Shown here piece by piece: positions 1-9,711 of a DNA stretch of 64,000 nucleotides. The translations under genes were made by a program, and so were the position numbers. This stretch comes from Acinetobacter schindleri CIP 107287. Lineage in GTDB: Bacteria; Pseudomonadota; Gammaproteobacteria; Pseudomonadales; Moraxellaceae. The notes beneath the pieces are model-generated. The model worked only from the letters and a program-made list of their open reading frames with translations, ran no database searches and was not told where the DNA came from. The stretch is taken from positions 1-64,000 of the forward strand of contig NZ_KB849579.1 in NCBI RefSeq assembly GCF_000368625.1, given 5' to 3'. Every line of letters starts with the position of its first letter. Positions within the stretch are counted from its first letter, which is position 1.

Positions 1-1
1 T

Positions 2-89
2 TTTCTAAGCTGCCTATATGGCAGTGAACAGAAAATGCAGTCTGATTGATTTTAATAAACATTTCTAAGCTGCCTATATGGCAGTGAAC
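2..89 (-). CRISPR. Leader-proximal end of a type I-F CRISPR array (two repeats, one spacer)
   Basis: Two identical 28-nt repeats lie at 2-29 and 62-89, separated by a 32-nt spacer (30-61). Read on the minus strand the repeat begins GTTCACTGCC and ends GCAGCTTAGAAA, with an internal CTGCC/GGCAG stem. This is the known type I-F repeat form cleaved by Cas6f, and 32 nt is the usual I-F spacer length. The cas genes are also on the minus strand, so transcription should run right to left and 62-89 should be the first repeat. The array continues beyond the left edge. Confidence 0.95.
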
Positions 90-220
90 AGCAATTTTAA
101 AGCAAAAAATAAAGTTATAACAGTGATTTAACTCTTAAATCTCTCAAAAGACCCAAGTTTTAAACCACTATCATAAGCTATTGATTTTATTAAGCTGTTA
201 AAGAGTATAAAAATATTGGG
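90..220 (-). promoter_or_regulatory. Probable CRISPR leader
   Basis: This AT-rich stretch of about 130 nt lies between the first repeat and the stop codon of cas6f and has no open frame of note. Its position and composition fit the leader that carries the array promoter and directs new spacer insertion. I cannot point to a specific promoter or IHF site with confidence. Confidence 0.6.
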
Positions 221-835
221 TTAAAATTCTGGTACAGATGACACCGAACTTAATCCATAAGTGCTAAAAACCTGAGTTTCAGATTTTTCAGCAGATTGCT
301 TTTCGATAAACAATTTAAAACGTTTTTCACTTTGCTGATCTGAAGTGCTCAGGCTTTTCATTTCAATATAAGGCAAGTTAGTTGTGGTCACCACATTGCT
401 ATATCTTGCTAATGCTTCATCAAAACCAATATCACCACGTTTTACACGGTGTCGTGCCAAACGCTGAGCATTGGTTTTCACTTGCTTACGCTTGTAAATG
501 GCATAGCCTTTAATGTCGCTAGGTACTTCACGAATAGAAGTGATATGTACATAATCTTCTAAACGATCAAGCCAATGTCTGATATCTAATTTTTTTAAAT
601 CAGATTCAAAGTCAGCAAATAAACGTAGCTTTTTTCCTAAATTAATCTTCGCTTTTTCATTATCGCCTTTTTCTTCATAAATATAGTGAGGAAAAGACAC
701 ACCAATATTGACTTTCTCCTCAATATTTTTTTGTTCCGCTAAAGCAATATGCAATTGTGCATAAAGCTTAGACCAAATGAAATAAGGAGAAATTTCAGCC
801 TGATCAATCAAGGTGATTTCTTGATAAAATTTCAT
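221..835 (-). CDS. cas6f: Type I-F CRISPR endoribonuclease Cas6f (Csy4)
   Basis: Cas6f cuts the pre-crRNA at the base of the repeat hairpin and stays bound to the crRNA 3' handle in the Csy complex. The predicted protein is about 204 aa, close to the usual Cas6f size, and starts MKFYQEITL. A longer frame exists upstream, but this ATG at 833-835 sits one base from the csy3 stop, as expected for coupled translation, and fits the family N-terminus. A basic helix (QRLARHRVKRG) matches the arginine-rich RNA-binding helix of the family. It is the last gene of the cas operon and is followed directly by the leader and array. No defect is visible. Confidence 0.93.
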   Translation of the reverse strand: MKFYQEITLIDQAEISPYFIWSKLYAQLHIALAEQKNIEEKVNIGVSFPHYIYEEKGDNEKAKINLGKKLRLFADFESDLKKLDIRHWLDRLEDYVHITSIREVPSDIKGYAIYKRKQVKTNAQRLARHRVKRGDIGFDEALARYSNVVTTTNLPYIEMKSLSTSDQQSEKRFKLFIEKQSAEKSETQVFSTYGLSSVSSVPEF

Positions 836-836
836 A

Positions 837-1847
837 TTAATCCTTAGAGCTTTGACCAAAAACACCACCACGTACGAGCACAGCCATCACATAATGCTCT
901 TGTTCAATATTTTCTAAAGATTCTCCTAAAGCATATTTATCAAATAAGCTAAAGAAATCCTGTTTGGCTTTAGGTGTGCGATACGCTTTGCCTAAGTTCG
1001 TCACAGCACCATAAGGTTCTATAGCAATAGCAGATTTTTGCTCTTCAAAGTCTGGATACCACGTATCAATGGTACGTAATGCATTACCAATTTTTTGAGA
1101 ATGCATCGCAGCTACGTCATTCACTTGATAAAGAATTTTGCTCTTATCGCCCTTACCTTTATCTAAAACAAGTTCTTCACTTGGATAAACTTCCTGAGCT
1201 TTTCCAACTAAAGCGTAAGCTTCTACTTTAATTAATAAGTAAGGTATTTCACCTTTTAAAGCTTGTGCAATTTGATCTGCTAAGTTTTGCACCTTAGCAT
1301 CTACACAGTCAAAATCATGTAATTTATAATCAAAGGCATTAAACGTTACAGCATCACTTTCATTAACTTTCACTACAACTTCAATCTTTTCTGCACCTAC
1401 ACGGTTACGCCACAAAAAGCGCGCATTAGCAATATTTAAGGCATAACGTTTAGCTAGCTCAACAAAACCATGAGTTTGAATATAGTTTTTCGCTACTTCT
1501 TTATATGAATTTAGAAATGTTTCATTATTACATGCTGATGGTTGTTCAATACCACCTAAAACTTTTAAAGTGAATGCGACTTTTAACGTATCTTGATGCT
1601 CTGCTAATGCACATGCATCAACAATTTGAAGATTAGCATTTTCCACTTTAGCATCTAATTTTAATGGATCAGCATCAGCAGCTTTTAAACGGTTTGAGAT
1701 TGTGCCACGCACTGACTTTTCAATCAGCTTTAAAGCGGATTGTTCTGTACGATTTGCCCATGTTGTTCCATAAAAATAACCATCAGACGGAACGAGTTTT
1801 TTTTCAAATGCAAGAACACTTGCAACTGCTTTTTCATTTTTAGCCAT
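837..1847 (-). CDS. csy3: Type I-F Cascade backbone protein Cas7f (Csy3)
   Basis: Csy3 forms the six-subunit helical backbone that holds the crRNA guide. The 336-aa length is typical. The N-terminus (MAKNEKAVASVLAFEKK, then SDGYFYGTTW) and the C-terminal VRGGVFGQSSKD match the family as I know it. A clear AGGA ribosome-binding site lies about 9 nt before the ATG. It sits 26 nt after csy2 and one base before cas6f. High expression relative to its neighbours would be expected because six copies enter each complex, and its own good ribosome-binding site is consistent with that. Confidence 0.94.
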   Translation of the reverse strand: MAKNEKAVASVLAFEKKLVPSDGYFYGTTWANRTEQSALKLIEKSVRGTISNRLKAADADPLKLDAKVENANLQIVDACALAEHQDTLKVAFTLKVLGGIEQPSACNNETFLNSYKEVAKNYIQTHGFVELAKRYALNIANARFLWRNRVGAEKIEVVVKVNESDAVTFNAFDYKLHDFDCVDAKVQNLADQIAQALKGEIPYLLIKVEAYALVGKAQEVYPSEELVLDKGKGDKSKILYQVNDVAAMHSQKIGNALRTIDTWYPDFEEQKSAIAIEPYGAVTNLGKAYRTPKAKQDFFSLFDKYALGESLENIEQEHYVMAVLVRGGVFGQSSKD

Positions 1848-1873
1848 GAGTATTTTTCCTTGTAAAGTCTAAA

Positions 1874-2815
1874 TTAATGTGTATTTTGGTTTTGACATAG
1901 ATATAAATTATTTTCTAAATCAACATGGTATTGCCATAATAACTGGTCAATACTTTCAATCCGATATGGCATCACAAACTCACCTAGAGTCAGCACACTT
2001 TCTGCAAAGCGATGTGGTGTATTGGCATCTCGCTGGTTTTTGGCTTGTCCGAGTTCTGAAATTCCCTGAAAACCCACTGCAATAGGAACAAGCCAGCCTT
2101 GTGCTTGACGTTTTGATGTCCAAGTCACTTTGCCTTCATCATCTTGAATTGAACTATGGGTGACTTTGAGATAATCCAAGACACTATCCAAAGCATCTTT
2201 GCCCTCTTGCATACTTTGTATAACCAAATCACGACGTTCGATGAGTACATGCCCAAGCATCAACTTATTTAAAATCGGACGTAATTGCTGTGATTGATCT
2301 TCATCATCATCAAAATTTAATATTGTGCAGGGCTTAACTGAGAGCACATCACCACTCGCAAATTTCATACCAGCCACAATCTCATGTACAAGCTCTAAAA
2401 GCTGATCTCTCTGTCTTTTAGATGAACTTTCAATTTCAATCAATAAAGACACTTCTAAGTGACAACGAGCTTCTTCGTTAAAAGCATCTGATGTTAGAGG
2501 AGCATCATATTTGGATTTATAAACGTCTTTAGGATATTTTTTTCCATAGTCAGCGTCAAAAATTGATGCTTTTCTATATACTTTTAAAGATTTTACAAAA
2601 TCCTTTTTTCCCTTATAGGTTTGCAAATTAAACTCATGGCAACTCACTGCTACTTTCTTTAAGTTAAGATCACATCCTTGTTGCTTGAGTTTACGTTGAA
2701 GTGCATGCACTGCCCCAAGCCATGCGGTCATTGCAGGAAAACCAATCGTATAAGGACTGCTCATGGCATTGGCATTATGAAGTTTAAGATGCGGAATCAA
2801 TAAAAAATGACGCAT
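1874..2815 (-). CDS. csy2: Type I-F Cascade protein Cas5f (Csy2)
   Basis: Csy2 caps the crRNA 5' handle and pairs with Csy1 at the tail of the complex. The 313-aa protein opens MRHFLLIPHLKLHNANAM and contains GFPAMTAWLGAVHALQRK, a segment conserved in the family. Its start codon overlaps the csy1 stop by one base (TAATG), showing translational coupling. No frameshift or internal stop is seen. Confidence 0.93.
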   Translation of the reverse strand: MRHFLLIPHLKLHNANAMSSPYTIGFPAMTAWLGAVHALQRKLKQQGCDLNLKKVAVSCHEFNLQTYKGKKDFVKSLKVYRKASIFDADYGKKYPKDVYKSKYDAPLTSDAFNEEARCHLEVSLLIEIESSSKRQRDQLLELVHEIVAGMKFASGDVLSVKPCTILNFDDDEDQSQQLRPILNKLMLGHVLIERRDLVIQSMQEGKDALDSVLDYLKVTHSSIQDDEGKVTWTSKRQAQGWLVPIAVGFQGISELGQAKNQRDANTPHRFAESVLTLGEFVMPYRIESIDQLLWQYHVDLENNLYLCQNQNTH

Positions 2816-4128
2816 TAAAAAAACTCCTTGGCTTGTCGCAATGATTCTTCTACACGCTGTTTCACATCATTGATTTCAGCCGTTCCCAACATTCCAGCTT
2901 CACTAATGATTTTTTCGTAAGTGCGTAAAATCCAACGCGCAATGTCTTCACTCAGCTCATTACGCCATTCACTATCATTTTCACGTTGTTCTGCGTACAT
3001 TGAATCAAGCCAAATACGCTGTAGTTTAGGTAAACTTGCGTAATATTCTTGTTGTGACCATCCCGCAGGATGAGATTCTCGGATTTTTAGTCCTTCTAAT
3101 ATGACTTGATCAATCACAAATTGAAGGATGTTTCGAATTGCAGTTCTTATATCAATATTGTTTAGATCTAACTGCATAAATTTATGCAATTGCACAAAAC
3201 TATCTTGATAATTTTTTCGATATAAACACTGCGCAAAAAAATCAGTTCTTGGCAATCGTACTGTACGTTTTTCTAAAATAGGTGGACAGCTTGAAAGTAA
3301 ATAAGCAATGCCCTTATTTTTGACATTTAACAAACTATAATTGCCCATTTTGATGAAATCACCATTACTGAAACCAATTTCAGTAATGTCAAAAACTTCA
3401 CTAAACCCGCCTTCTAAAAATTTATTCTCTTTTTTAAAACTTCTAGCATGTTGTCCATCAACCCAAATATTCATATCATCAATACGATTTTTTACTTCAT
3501 ACATCAACATTGATGCTGTTTTAACAGATAATAAGTGATATTCATTATTCCCTATTGGGAAATACACTTGTCTAGTTGAGCTATGCGTTTCAGGTGTAGA
3601 TTTTTCACCATAATAAACTTTTAAACACTTTGCTTTTATGTATTCGAAATCGGCTTTATTTTTTTCAAAAAATTGAATTAATGATTCATTATTGTCTTCA
3701 AATTTATGAATTAGTTTCTGATCATTATCCAAATCTTGATCGAGTAAATCATACAGTTCATACACAATTGTATTCGTCGCCGAGTTACCTGATACATCCA
3801 CTTTATTCTTTAAATGAACATTGCCAGTTTTGATATAACCATCATTCACATAATGACCTAAAAAAATTTGACTCGTATCTGTGTCAATTTTGGCATTGGT
3901 AAATTTTGCAGGATGGGTTGTGACATTTGGCTTCACTTTACGAATGATATTGTCCAACCATACTCCTATATTATATTTAGCATCTGCTTCTCCCTGATAC
4001 TCTAGACGTACCTTTAATCGAGCTTCTTCATCAAATTCATTTTTTTTGCCACGTAGCTTAGAATTAATTTTTGACTGTAAAAAATCTTCCTTTCGTGCTT
4101 CCAAATAGCTTACGATAATATTTTGCAT
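2815..4128 (-). CDS. csy1: Type I-F Cascade large subunit Cas8f (Csy1)
   Basis: Csy1 recognises the PAM and helps unwind target DNA, and it joins Csy2 to form the tail of the Csy complex. The 437-aa length is in the normal range. Family segments such as KTGNVHLKNKVDVSGNSAT and YLLSSCPPILEKRTVRLP are present. It begins 11 nt after the cas2-3 stop, so it is part of the same transcript. The protein is less conserved than the other subunits, which is normal for the large subunit. It appears intact. Confidence 0.93.
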   Translation of the reverse strand: MQNIIVSYLEARKEDFLQSKINSKLRGKKNEFDEEARLKVRLEYQGEADAKYNIGVWLDNIIRKVKPNVTTHPAKFTNAKIDTDTSQIFLGHYVNDGYIKTGNVHLKNKVDVSGNSATNTIVYELYDLLDQDLDNDQKLIHKFEDNNESLIQFFEKNKADFEYIKAKCLKVYYGEKSTPETHSSTRQVYFPIGNNEYHLLSVKTASMLMYEVKNRIDDMNIWVDGQHARSFKKENKFLEGGFSEVFDITEIGFSNGDFIKMGNYSLLNVKNKGIAYLLSSCPPILEKRTVRLPRTDFFAQCLYRKNYQDSFVQLHKFMQLDLNNIDIRTAIRNILQFVIDQVILEGLKIRESHPAGWSQQEYYASLPKLQRIWLDSMYAEQRENDSEWRNELSEDIARWILRTYEKIISEAGMLGTAEINDVKQRVEESLRQAKEFF

Positions 4129-4139
4129 ACCCCCTCCCT

Positions 4140-7100
4140 TTATTTTGAATGTTGAATCACTAAGCCAAATTGGTCTGAATACATCAGTGTTTTATTCTCG
4201 TCATATTGTGGCAACATAATTTCCCCATAACGTTTTGATAATTCTTCTATTTCGTCTTCAATGTGCTGATTTTCTGAAATTTTTTCAATAACCATACGAC
4301 ACAATATGTCGCTATAGTTTCGATTAAGCCATAAACGTTGCTGTTCTAAATCAGTCATTTCAGAATATTGAATCTTGTAAAAACCATTTCGATCAATATA
4401 TTGTCCAAAATCATCTTTTTCAGAAAACACAAGCTTACGATCTTTCCATACTGCAAAGAGCTGAATATTGGGTGAGCTTTGTCGAAATGGCATAAACTGT
4501 TGCGGTAAAGCCGTTAAAAACCAATACTGCGTTAACCAAGCATTTAATGGTTTTGCTCCAACTTGCTTATAATTGGTAAGACTATGTGCTAAAACTGCAT
4601 GTTCTAAATCAGCTAGTTTTTCGGTAGCTTTTAACGGTGAGTTGGCTTGAATTCTTGGAATAGCATTAATTCCAGCCTCTTCATTTAAATCCATCAGATC
4701 TGATAAATTTTTGGTCTTTAATTTAAACTTATCATTATTGATTTCAAAACCTGGTTTTTCAAAAGCCACTTTCGCACCACGCAGCCCTTTTAAATTATAT
4801 TGCAACAGACCAATATTCGGCTGTTCTATATCTTTTTCCAAGCTACGGTGGCGTAAAACCCGCCCTGCCAATTGAATAATGGAACGATAAGAAGAAGGTT
4901 CAACAATTGCCCAATCAAAATCGTGATCACGCCCTACTTCTTCCACAGGTGTTGCCACGAGGATAAAAATCACATGTTCACTATCCGTACTGTCCAAATG
5001 CTGACGAATCACTTCATTTGAAAATGCGATAGGCTGTTCATGTTGTTTTTCTTTACGCTTGAGTACGGTATCCAAATGACGTTCTTGCTCACTACGTAAC
5101 AATAAAATCTGCCGACTGTGGTACGCCATCGCACGAGGAGCAATTTTTTCTGACCATTCAGCATTGAGTAAAAATTGTGTGAGTGCAACACAAGGTGGAA
5201 TATTGGCAACGCGTAACACTCCAAATGACACTTTTTTCCCTGTTGTTTCATCAACTGTATGATGGTGATGATGCAATTTTTCTATATGCTGACGAATACG
5301 ATCAAAATATTGTTGTTGCAGACTTTCCTCAAGTTGCTTCTGTTCTTTCGGTGCCACCAAATCATGACATTCAATAATATAAGCTTTGTGTTTAATCACT
5401 TGTTGTACTAAAGCTTTTGACCGAATTTCAACAAATGCTTCATGAGCATTTTTATACTGCTGAATCGTGTTATCTGATATTAAGTCAATACCTTGGATTT
5501 TTGACTTAAACTCATCTACCCACATGCCGACTGTTTGAACTTGTTTGAGCTTTTTAAAAGCGCAATATACTCGCCATCCTTGCTGATATACATTGAAAAA
5601 ACCTTCTGCTAATGCTGGTGGAATCGTTGCCGATGAGATCATCACTTTACGACCTAACATCGCTGTAAGATGAATTAATCGAGCAATCGCAATTAAATCT
5701 TGGCCATTGAAGTCATCTACTTCGTCGATGACTAAATCAGAAGAAGATAGGCGTAAACTAGGTAAAATATATTTGCCACCACGTTTAGTTTCAGTTGCCG
5801 ACATGATGTGATCAATCGTACAGGCTAAAACAGGCTTATATAAAAAGGCTTTATTACGTTCGGCTTGAGCTTGTGGAAATAGAACATTCATAAAATCAGC
5901 TTGAGGCATTTCTGCATAATCAAGCTCATTGTCTAAAAGCTGTTCTAAAGATTCCGAACCGATTTCATCCAATGGATTCTCATCTTGATTATTCTGTTTC
6001 TGATGCTGTTGCTGATGTAATTCTTGTACAGCTTTAGAACCAATTAAGACCGCAAGTTCATCATTACCCAAACCAATATCTTTACGGTATGAATCTCCAG
6101 TTTGTAAAGTTAAAGTCCGTAGCCCCAATGCCAGCACATAACGTAGTGATAGTCCATCTTTAGATAAGGCTTGCATAATTTTGGCATTAGCAATGGTTTT
6201 ACCTTTGCCTGTACTTGCCATATTGACAATAAACCATCCCTGTTCGATGTCATCGTCATATTTTTGTCGAAATTTTTTGATCTCTTTAACTGCATGATCT
6301 TGCCATTCAAAACCTTGCGGACTTTTCTTTTTTAATTTTTGAATATCATACGCAGGTTCCATTTCATCCGCTAAACGACTTAAGGATTGTACAACACGCA
6401 TGGCATTTTTACTGACATGTACTAAATGTTCATCTAAAAATTGCTTCGGCTGTTTAGTTTTATGATCAGTATTAGCAATTAAGCTCAAATTTGTTTTCCA
6501 CGTTTTATCCGCATCACAAGATGAATAATAATGATCACCCAACATCAAACATAAACGTGCATGGTGTAAAACTACACGCCAACTGCCATCTTTTAAGACC
6601 TGTGCAATATTCTCTTGCTCTTGCAACAAACGCCTAGACCATTTTTGAATCTCTTTTGTCCATGATTGAGATTGGCTTAATAAACCTTGTGGAAATTCAA
6701 AACACTGTTTTAGGCGTTGCTGATATTCTTCTTCATCGAATTTATTTTGATAACCCCATTCAGCTTGAATATAAGAAAATAATGAAGAGAAACTTCTTAC
6801 ATCTTCATCTATAAAATCTTCTAAATAATCTTTTGACTTTTTATTTTCATCTTTAGATTTTAATGTAGGTAATCGATGGTGTGACACAATTAACCATGCC
6901 ACCAACTGAGCTAAAGGTGGTAAATAATCCAGAGCTTTGGTTTTGTCTAAATTCTTTAGGACTGTTGCTTTAAGTTTGCCTTCAACCCATGATTGATGAA
7001 TGAATAAATTCAACCATGCCTCATCATTTTTTGGATTTTCTGAAGAATGTACTAAGGCATTAAGTAATAAACAGGATATCCACTCATGGCGTAATGGATC

Positions 7101-7538
7101 ACCCTTTATACTCTGTTTATTCTTTGGTTGCAGTTTTTCTTGAAATAAAACTGTGGCTTTTCCCCAATCATGTAATAGGGCTGAAATAGCTACTAATGCT
7201 TTAATTAGAGGTAAATAATGCCAATCATTTTCCCATTTGTTTTGATCTAACTTTTTCTGTGTAGTATTTACTGGCACAATTCCCTCAGCATTAAACTTAT
7301 TCCGATTTCCTACAATCCATAGCAATTCACTTCTACGCCGTCCTCGAATCCAATGACAACTCACCGCTGTACTTTTGGTCACGGTTTTACGCAATAATTT
7401 TTTAACAGCTATTAGACCTTCTTCGGTAATGATGGTTTGCCACGTGTTATCGCCAATCCTGTCAGCAAAAGCATCCAAAACACGTCGGGTGCGTGGAATG
7501 GCTTTCTTTTCACATTGGGAAATAAAAGTCACAATCAT
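4140..7538 (-). CDS. cas3f: Fused Cas2-Cas3 helicase-nuclease of type I-F
   Basis: This protein degrades targets recruited by the Csy complex, and its Cas2 part works with Cas1 in spacer acquisition. At 1132 aa it has the I-F layout: a Cas2-like domain at about residues 1-95, an HD nuclease domain with the HD pair at residues 123-124 (LLHDWGKA), a Walker A motif near residue 440 (ASTGKGKT), a DEVDD box near residue 605, and a C-terminal helicase half with a late QLAGRVLRHR motif VI. It lies 5 nt after cas1 and 11 nt before csy1. All recognisable catalytic motifs are present, so interference and adaptation should both be possible. Confidence 0.95.
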   Translation of the reverse strand: MIVTFISQCEKKAIPRTRRVLDAFADRIGDNTWQTIITEEGLIAVKKLLRKTVTKSTAVSCHWIRGRRRSELLWIVGNRNKFNAEGIVPVNTTQKKLDQNKWENDWHYLPLIKALVAISALLHDWGKATVLFQEKLQPKNKQSIKGDPLRHEWISCLLLNALVHSSENPKNDEAWLNLFIHQSWVEGKLKATVLKNLDKTKALDYLPPLAQLVAWLIVSHHRLPTLKSKDENKKSKDYLEDFIDEDVRSFSSLFSYIQAEWGYQNKFDEEEYQQRLKQCFEFPQGLLSQSQSWTKEIQKWSRRLLQEQENIAQVLKDGSWRVVLHHARLCLMLGDHYYSSCDADKTWKTNLSLIANTDHKTKQPKQFLDEHLVHVSKNAMRVVQSLSRLADEMEPAYDIQKLKKKSPQGFEWQDHAVKEIKKFRQKYDDDIEQGWFIVNMASTGKGKTIANAKIMQALSKDGLSLRYVLALGLRTLTLQTGDSYRKDIGLGNDELAVLIGSKAVQELHQQQHQKQNNQDENPLDEIGSESLEQLLDNELDYAEMPQADFMNVLFPQAQAERNKAFLYKPVLACTIDHIMSATETKRGGKYILPSLRLSSSDLVIDEVDDFNGQDLIAIARLIHLTAMLGRKVMISSATIPPALAEGFFNVYQQGWRVYCAFKKLKQVQTVGMWVDEFKSKIQGIDLISDNTIQQYKNAHEAFVEIRSKALVQQVIKHKAYIIECHDLVAPKEQKQLEESLQQQYFDRIRQHIEKLHHHHHTVDETTGKKVSFGVLRVANIPPCVALTQFLLNAEWSEKIAPRAMAYHSRQILLLRSEQERHLDTVLKRKEKQHEQPIAFSNEVIRQHLDSTDSEHVIFILVATPVEEVGRDHDFDWAIVEPSSYRSIIQLAGRVLRHRSLEKDIEQPNIGLLQYNLKGLRGAKVAFEKPGFEINNDKFKLKTKNLSDLMDLNEEAGINAIPRIQANSPLKATEKLADLEHAVLAHSLTNYKQVGAKPLNAWLTQYWFLTALPQQFMPFRQSSPNIQLFAVWKDRKLVFSEKDDFGQYIDRNGFYKIQYSEMTDLEQQRLWLNRNYSDILCRMVIEKISENQHIEDEIEELSKRYGEIMLPQYDENKTLMYSDQFGLVIQHSK

Positions 7539-7543
7539 AATGC

Positions 7544-8503
7544 TTACTCCTCTACATCATGATTTTTGCAAGCTTGTGCTTTGACTTGATCAAACATAAA
7601 GTCGAGTGCTTTATGCTCGGTAAATTTTTGCAAAATCTGCTGTCTAAATTCTTGCTCAGTCATTTTCTCTTTGGCACAAATAAACGCGTACGGTAAAACC
7701 ACAGCATCCTTAATTAAATCTGCCACATCAAACACTAAAGCCCCTCGACGCGTCTTGCCATGCATGACTGCAAAACCGTGTGGAATTCCAAGTACCCAAA
7801 GTGTTGTCGCTGCTAAACCATAAGCCAGATAATTGCCATGATTTAAAAAATCATTAGCTAAATCACCTTGTTCAGGGTTACGGCTAAAATCTTTTAAGCC
7901 TGTACGTGTTGCTGCAATTTTATAAAGCTGTTTTGTCGTTGCTGCCTCTGTAAGGAGTAAATCACCTACTTTGGTTTGCTGTGGAATTTTATTAGCAAAG
8001 CCATCTAAAGCTTGTGTTATATCTAAATCATCAATATAAAAGCTGTACTCTTTTAAATCTCGGTCTTTTGACCAAATTTTTCTTATAAACTCAATCCGCG
8101 TGAGTTGAAATTGTTTAGCTACTTCTAGGCGTTTGGTATCATCAAACCAAAATTGCATCCAGCCTTGCATATACTCAGTTGGGCGATATTCACTCTGTGG
8201 TGTCATCCACTCGATTTCACAGCCCATAAAAAGAGGCGTTCCACCACCACCCGTAAAACCTACAAGCACCCCTGCACTGGCAAGCATACGCATGGCTGCT
8301 TGAGTAATCGATGTACCTGTACCCAATAAAATCACTGTAGTATTGGCAATCGGAATATTCCAATATTGATTTTCGTTTTTAGCCTCAGTCAGATAAAGTA
8401 CTCGACCATCTTTCTGCATCACACGACAATGTTCAAGATAGTACAGATTGGCACGTTTCGAATGTAATATTGCTTTTAGATCTGATGGATTGAGCTGTTC
8501 CAT
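7544..8503 (-). CDS. cas1: Type I-F CRISPR adaptation integrase Cas1
   Basis: Cas1 integrates new spacers at the leader end of the array. Frames with earlier starts (TTG 8515, ATG 8512) exist. I choose the ATG at 8501-8503 because the resulting N-terminus (MEQLNPSDLKAILHSKRA) matches what I know of I-F Cas1. No start here has a strong ribosome-binding site. Conserved blocks such as VILLGTGTSITQAAMRML and VGFTGGGGTPLFMG are intact, and the length (319 aa) is usual. It is the first gene of the cas operon, and its promoter must lie in 8504-8659, in front of the convergently placed end of the HNH gene. Confidence 0.93.
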   Translation of the reverse strand: MEQLNPSDLKAILHSKRANLYYLEHCRVMQKDGRVLYLTEAKNENQYWNIPIANTTVILLGTGTSITQAAMRMLASAGVLVGFTGGGGTPLFMGCEIEWMTPQSEYRPTEYMQGWMQFWFDDTKRLEVAKQFQLTRIEFIRKIWSKDRDLKEYSFYIDDLDITQALDGFANKIPQQTKVGDLLLTEAATTKQLYKIAATRTGLKDFSRNPEQGDLANDFLNHGNYLAYGLAATTLWVLGIPHGFAVMHGKTRRGALVFDVADLIKDAVVLPYAFICAKEKMTEQEFRQQILQKFTEHKALDFMFDQVKAQACKNHDVEE

Positions 8504-8583
8504 TCTTATCATCAATTATGAAGAAGAGTTGTCCTTAAAATATCCTTTTCCAATAATTATTTGAAGAAATTTCAGGAAATTAA

Positions 8584-8598
8584 CGTCACATATTGACG
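8584..8598. promoter_or_regulatory. Inverted repeat CGTCA-N5-TGACG in the cas promoter region
   Basis: A perfect 5-bp dyad with a 5-nt spacer lies about 80 bp upstream of cas1, in the only intergenic space where the cas promoter can be. The centre-to-centre geometry suits a dimeric regulator. A weak hairpin or chance occurrence in AT-rich DNA is also possible. Confidence 0.35.
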
Positions 8599-8659
8599 CA
8601 GTCTTTTTAAAGAATTTGTGTGATTCATACAGTTAAAAATATTTTTGAAACTTAATAGT

Positions 8660-9709
8660 TTAATACACTCGGGCTAATATCTTCTTCTCTTTTCCCCCCA
8701 ACCAGACTAAATACTCATGCTCAATCGCCTGCTGATAGGCCCAGTCTGCAACCCGATGTGAACGCCGCAGATCGGTCAAAAAACCGAGTTGCGAAATCTC
8801 CCGACTAATCGCCTGATCATGCAGATGATTACGTTCTCTCCATTGATCTAGGAATTGCTCGGACGCTAGATAATTACTTTTCTGTGAATTACATTTATCA
8901 TCTGCCAGGACAAAATTATGTCCGGTATCGGCAGGATATAGAGACCAGGGAATAAAATGATCCACGGCATATTTTGAGTTTTTCAGGCTTTTGCCACAGT
9001 AAAAACACTGGCATTGCTGTAAGTCAATTAAGAAGTCCGCGACCTGCCCCAATTGATTACGACTTGGAGCAAACATGAATTCATCTAGGTCAGGCAAGCC
9101 ATCAAGTACAACTAGGTTCTGCTTGTTCAGTCGGACAAAATCAATCCAGCGCTTCTGGCACAGCTCTTCAATAATTTCACTGAATTGTCTTAAGCAATAC
9201 ATCACCTTGGGCAACAGCTTAAGTGACTGTTTGCAATCCTGCAGATGATAGAGAAACTCTACCGTTTGACCATTCAGATTCTGCAAATATACTACCGGCA
9301 TTTGCTTAACCGTTGTCGCAACTGTTCGCTTCAGCCTATTCCAGTAAAGTACATTCTTTCTCAACGCGGCCAAGGTCTTGAATTGTTGCTGTGCATTCTG
9401 AATTTCACTGATGATCTTTGCCTGCTTACCAGTGCTTTGATGAATAGTAAAAGGCTCATACTGGTTAAACTGAAACGGCAGAGACTGTTTCCAGTACAGG
9501 TCAATAAACTTTTCCGCAATATCCTGATAGTCCAAATGCAAGGCAGCACCGGTATCTTGACCCTGTTCAATCGCCAGACGCGTGATACTTATCAGCAAAG
9601 CAAACTTATATGTCGAAGTAAAAGTCCCTGACTGCAATATCTGCTGAATATGCTTCAAGAATTTCAGCTGTTCTTGAGGTGTTGGTATTTCAGCTGTACT
9701 AAATAACAT
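8660..9709 (-). CDS. HNH endonuclease family protein, possible defence nuclease
   Basis: This 349-aa protein has a C-terminal HNH domain. It shows a CFYCGK knuckle near residue 235, DHFIPWS near residue 248 (the DH pair holding the general-base histidine), and a downstream NSQKSNYL segment with N and a CN pair typical of the motif. The N-terminal about 220 residues are helical-looking and unfamiliar to me. It starts 2 nt after the stop of the methyltransferase gene, so the two are co-translated. Pairing with a methyltransferase and the position beside CRISPR-Cas suggest a defence role, but a housekeeping or mobile-element nuclease is possible. The exact family is not assigned. Confidence 0.75.
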   Translation of the reverse strand: MLFSTAEIPTPQEQLKFLKHIQQILQSGTFTSTYKFALLISITRLAIEQGQDTGAALHLDYQDIAEKFIDLYWKQSLPFQFNQYEPFTIHQSTGKQAKIISEIQNAQQQFKTLAALRKNVLYWNRLKRTVATTVKQMPVVYLQNLNGQTVEFLYHLQDCKQSLKLLPKVMYCLRQFSEIIEELCQKRWIDFVRLNKQNLVVLDGLPDLDEFMFAPSRNQLGQVADFLIDLQQCQCFYCGKSLKNSKYAVDHFIPWSLYPADTGHNFVLADDKCNSQKSNYLASEQFLDQWRERNHLHDQAISREISQLGFLTDLRRSHRVADWAYQQAIEHEYLVWLGGKEKKILARVY

Positions 9710-9711
9710 GG

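Noticed and set aside
8504..8659. A second CRISPR array upstream of cas1, as in some I-F loci
   Set aside because: No copy of the 28-nt repeat or its GCAGCTTAGAAA end is present in this stretch.
9245..9631. A 128-codon plus-strand frame opposite the HNH gene
   Set aside because: It is antisense to a gene with a recognisable catalytic domain, and its translation resembles no protein family I know.
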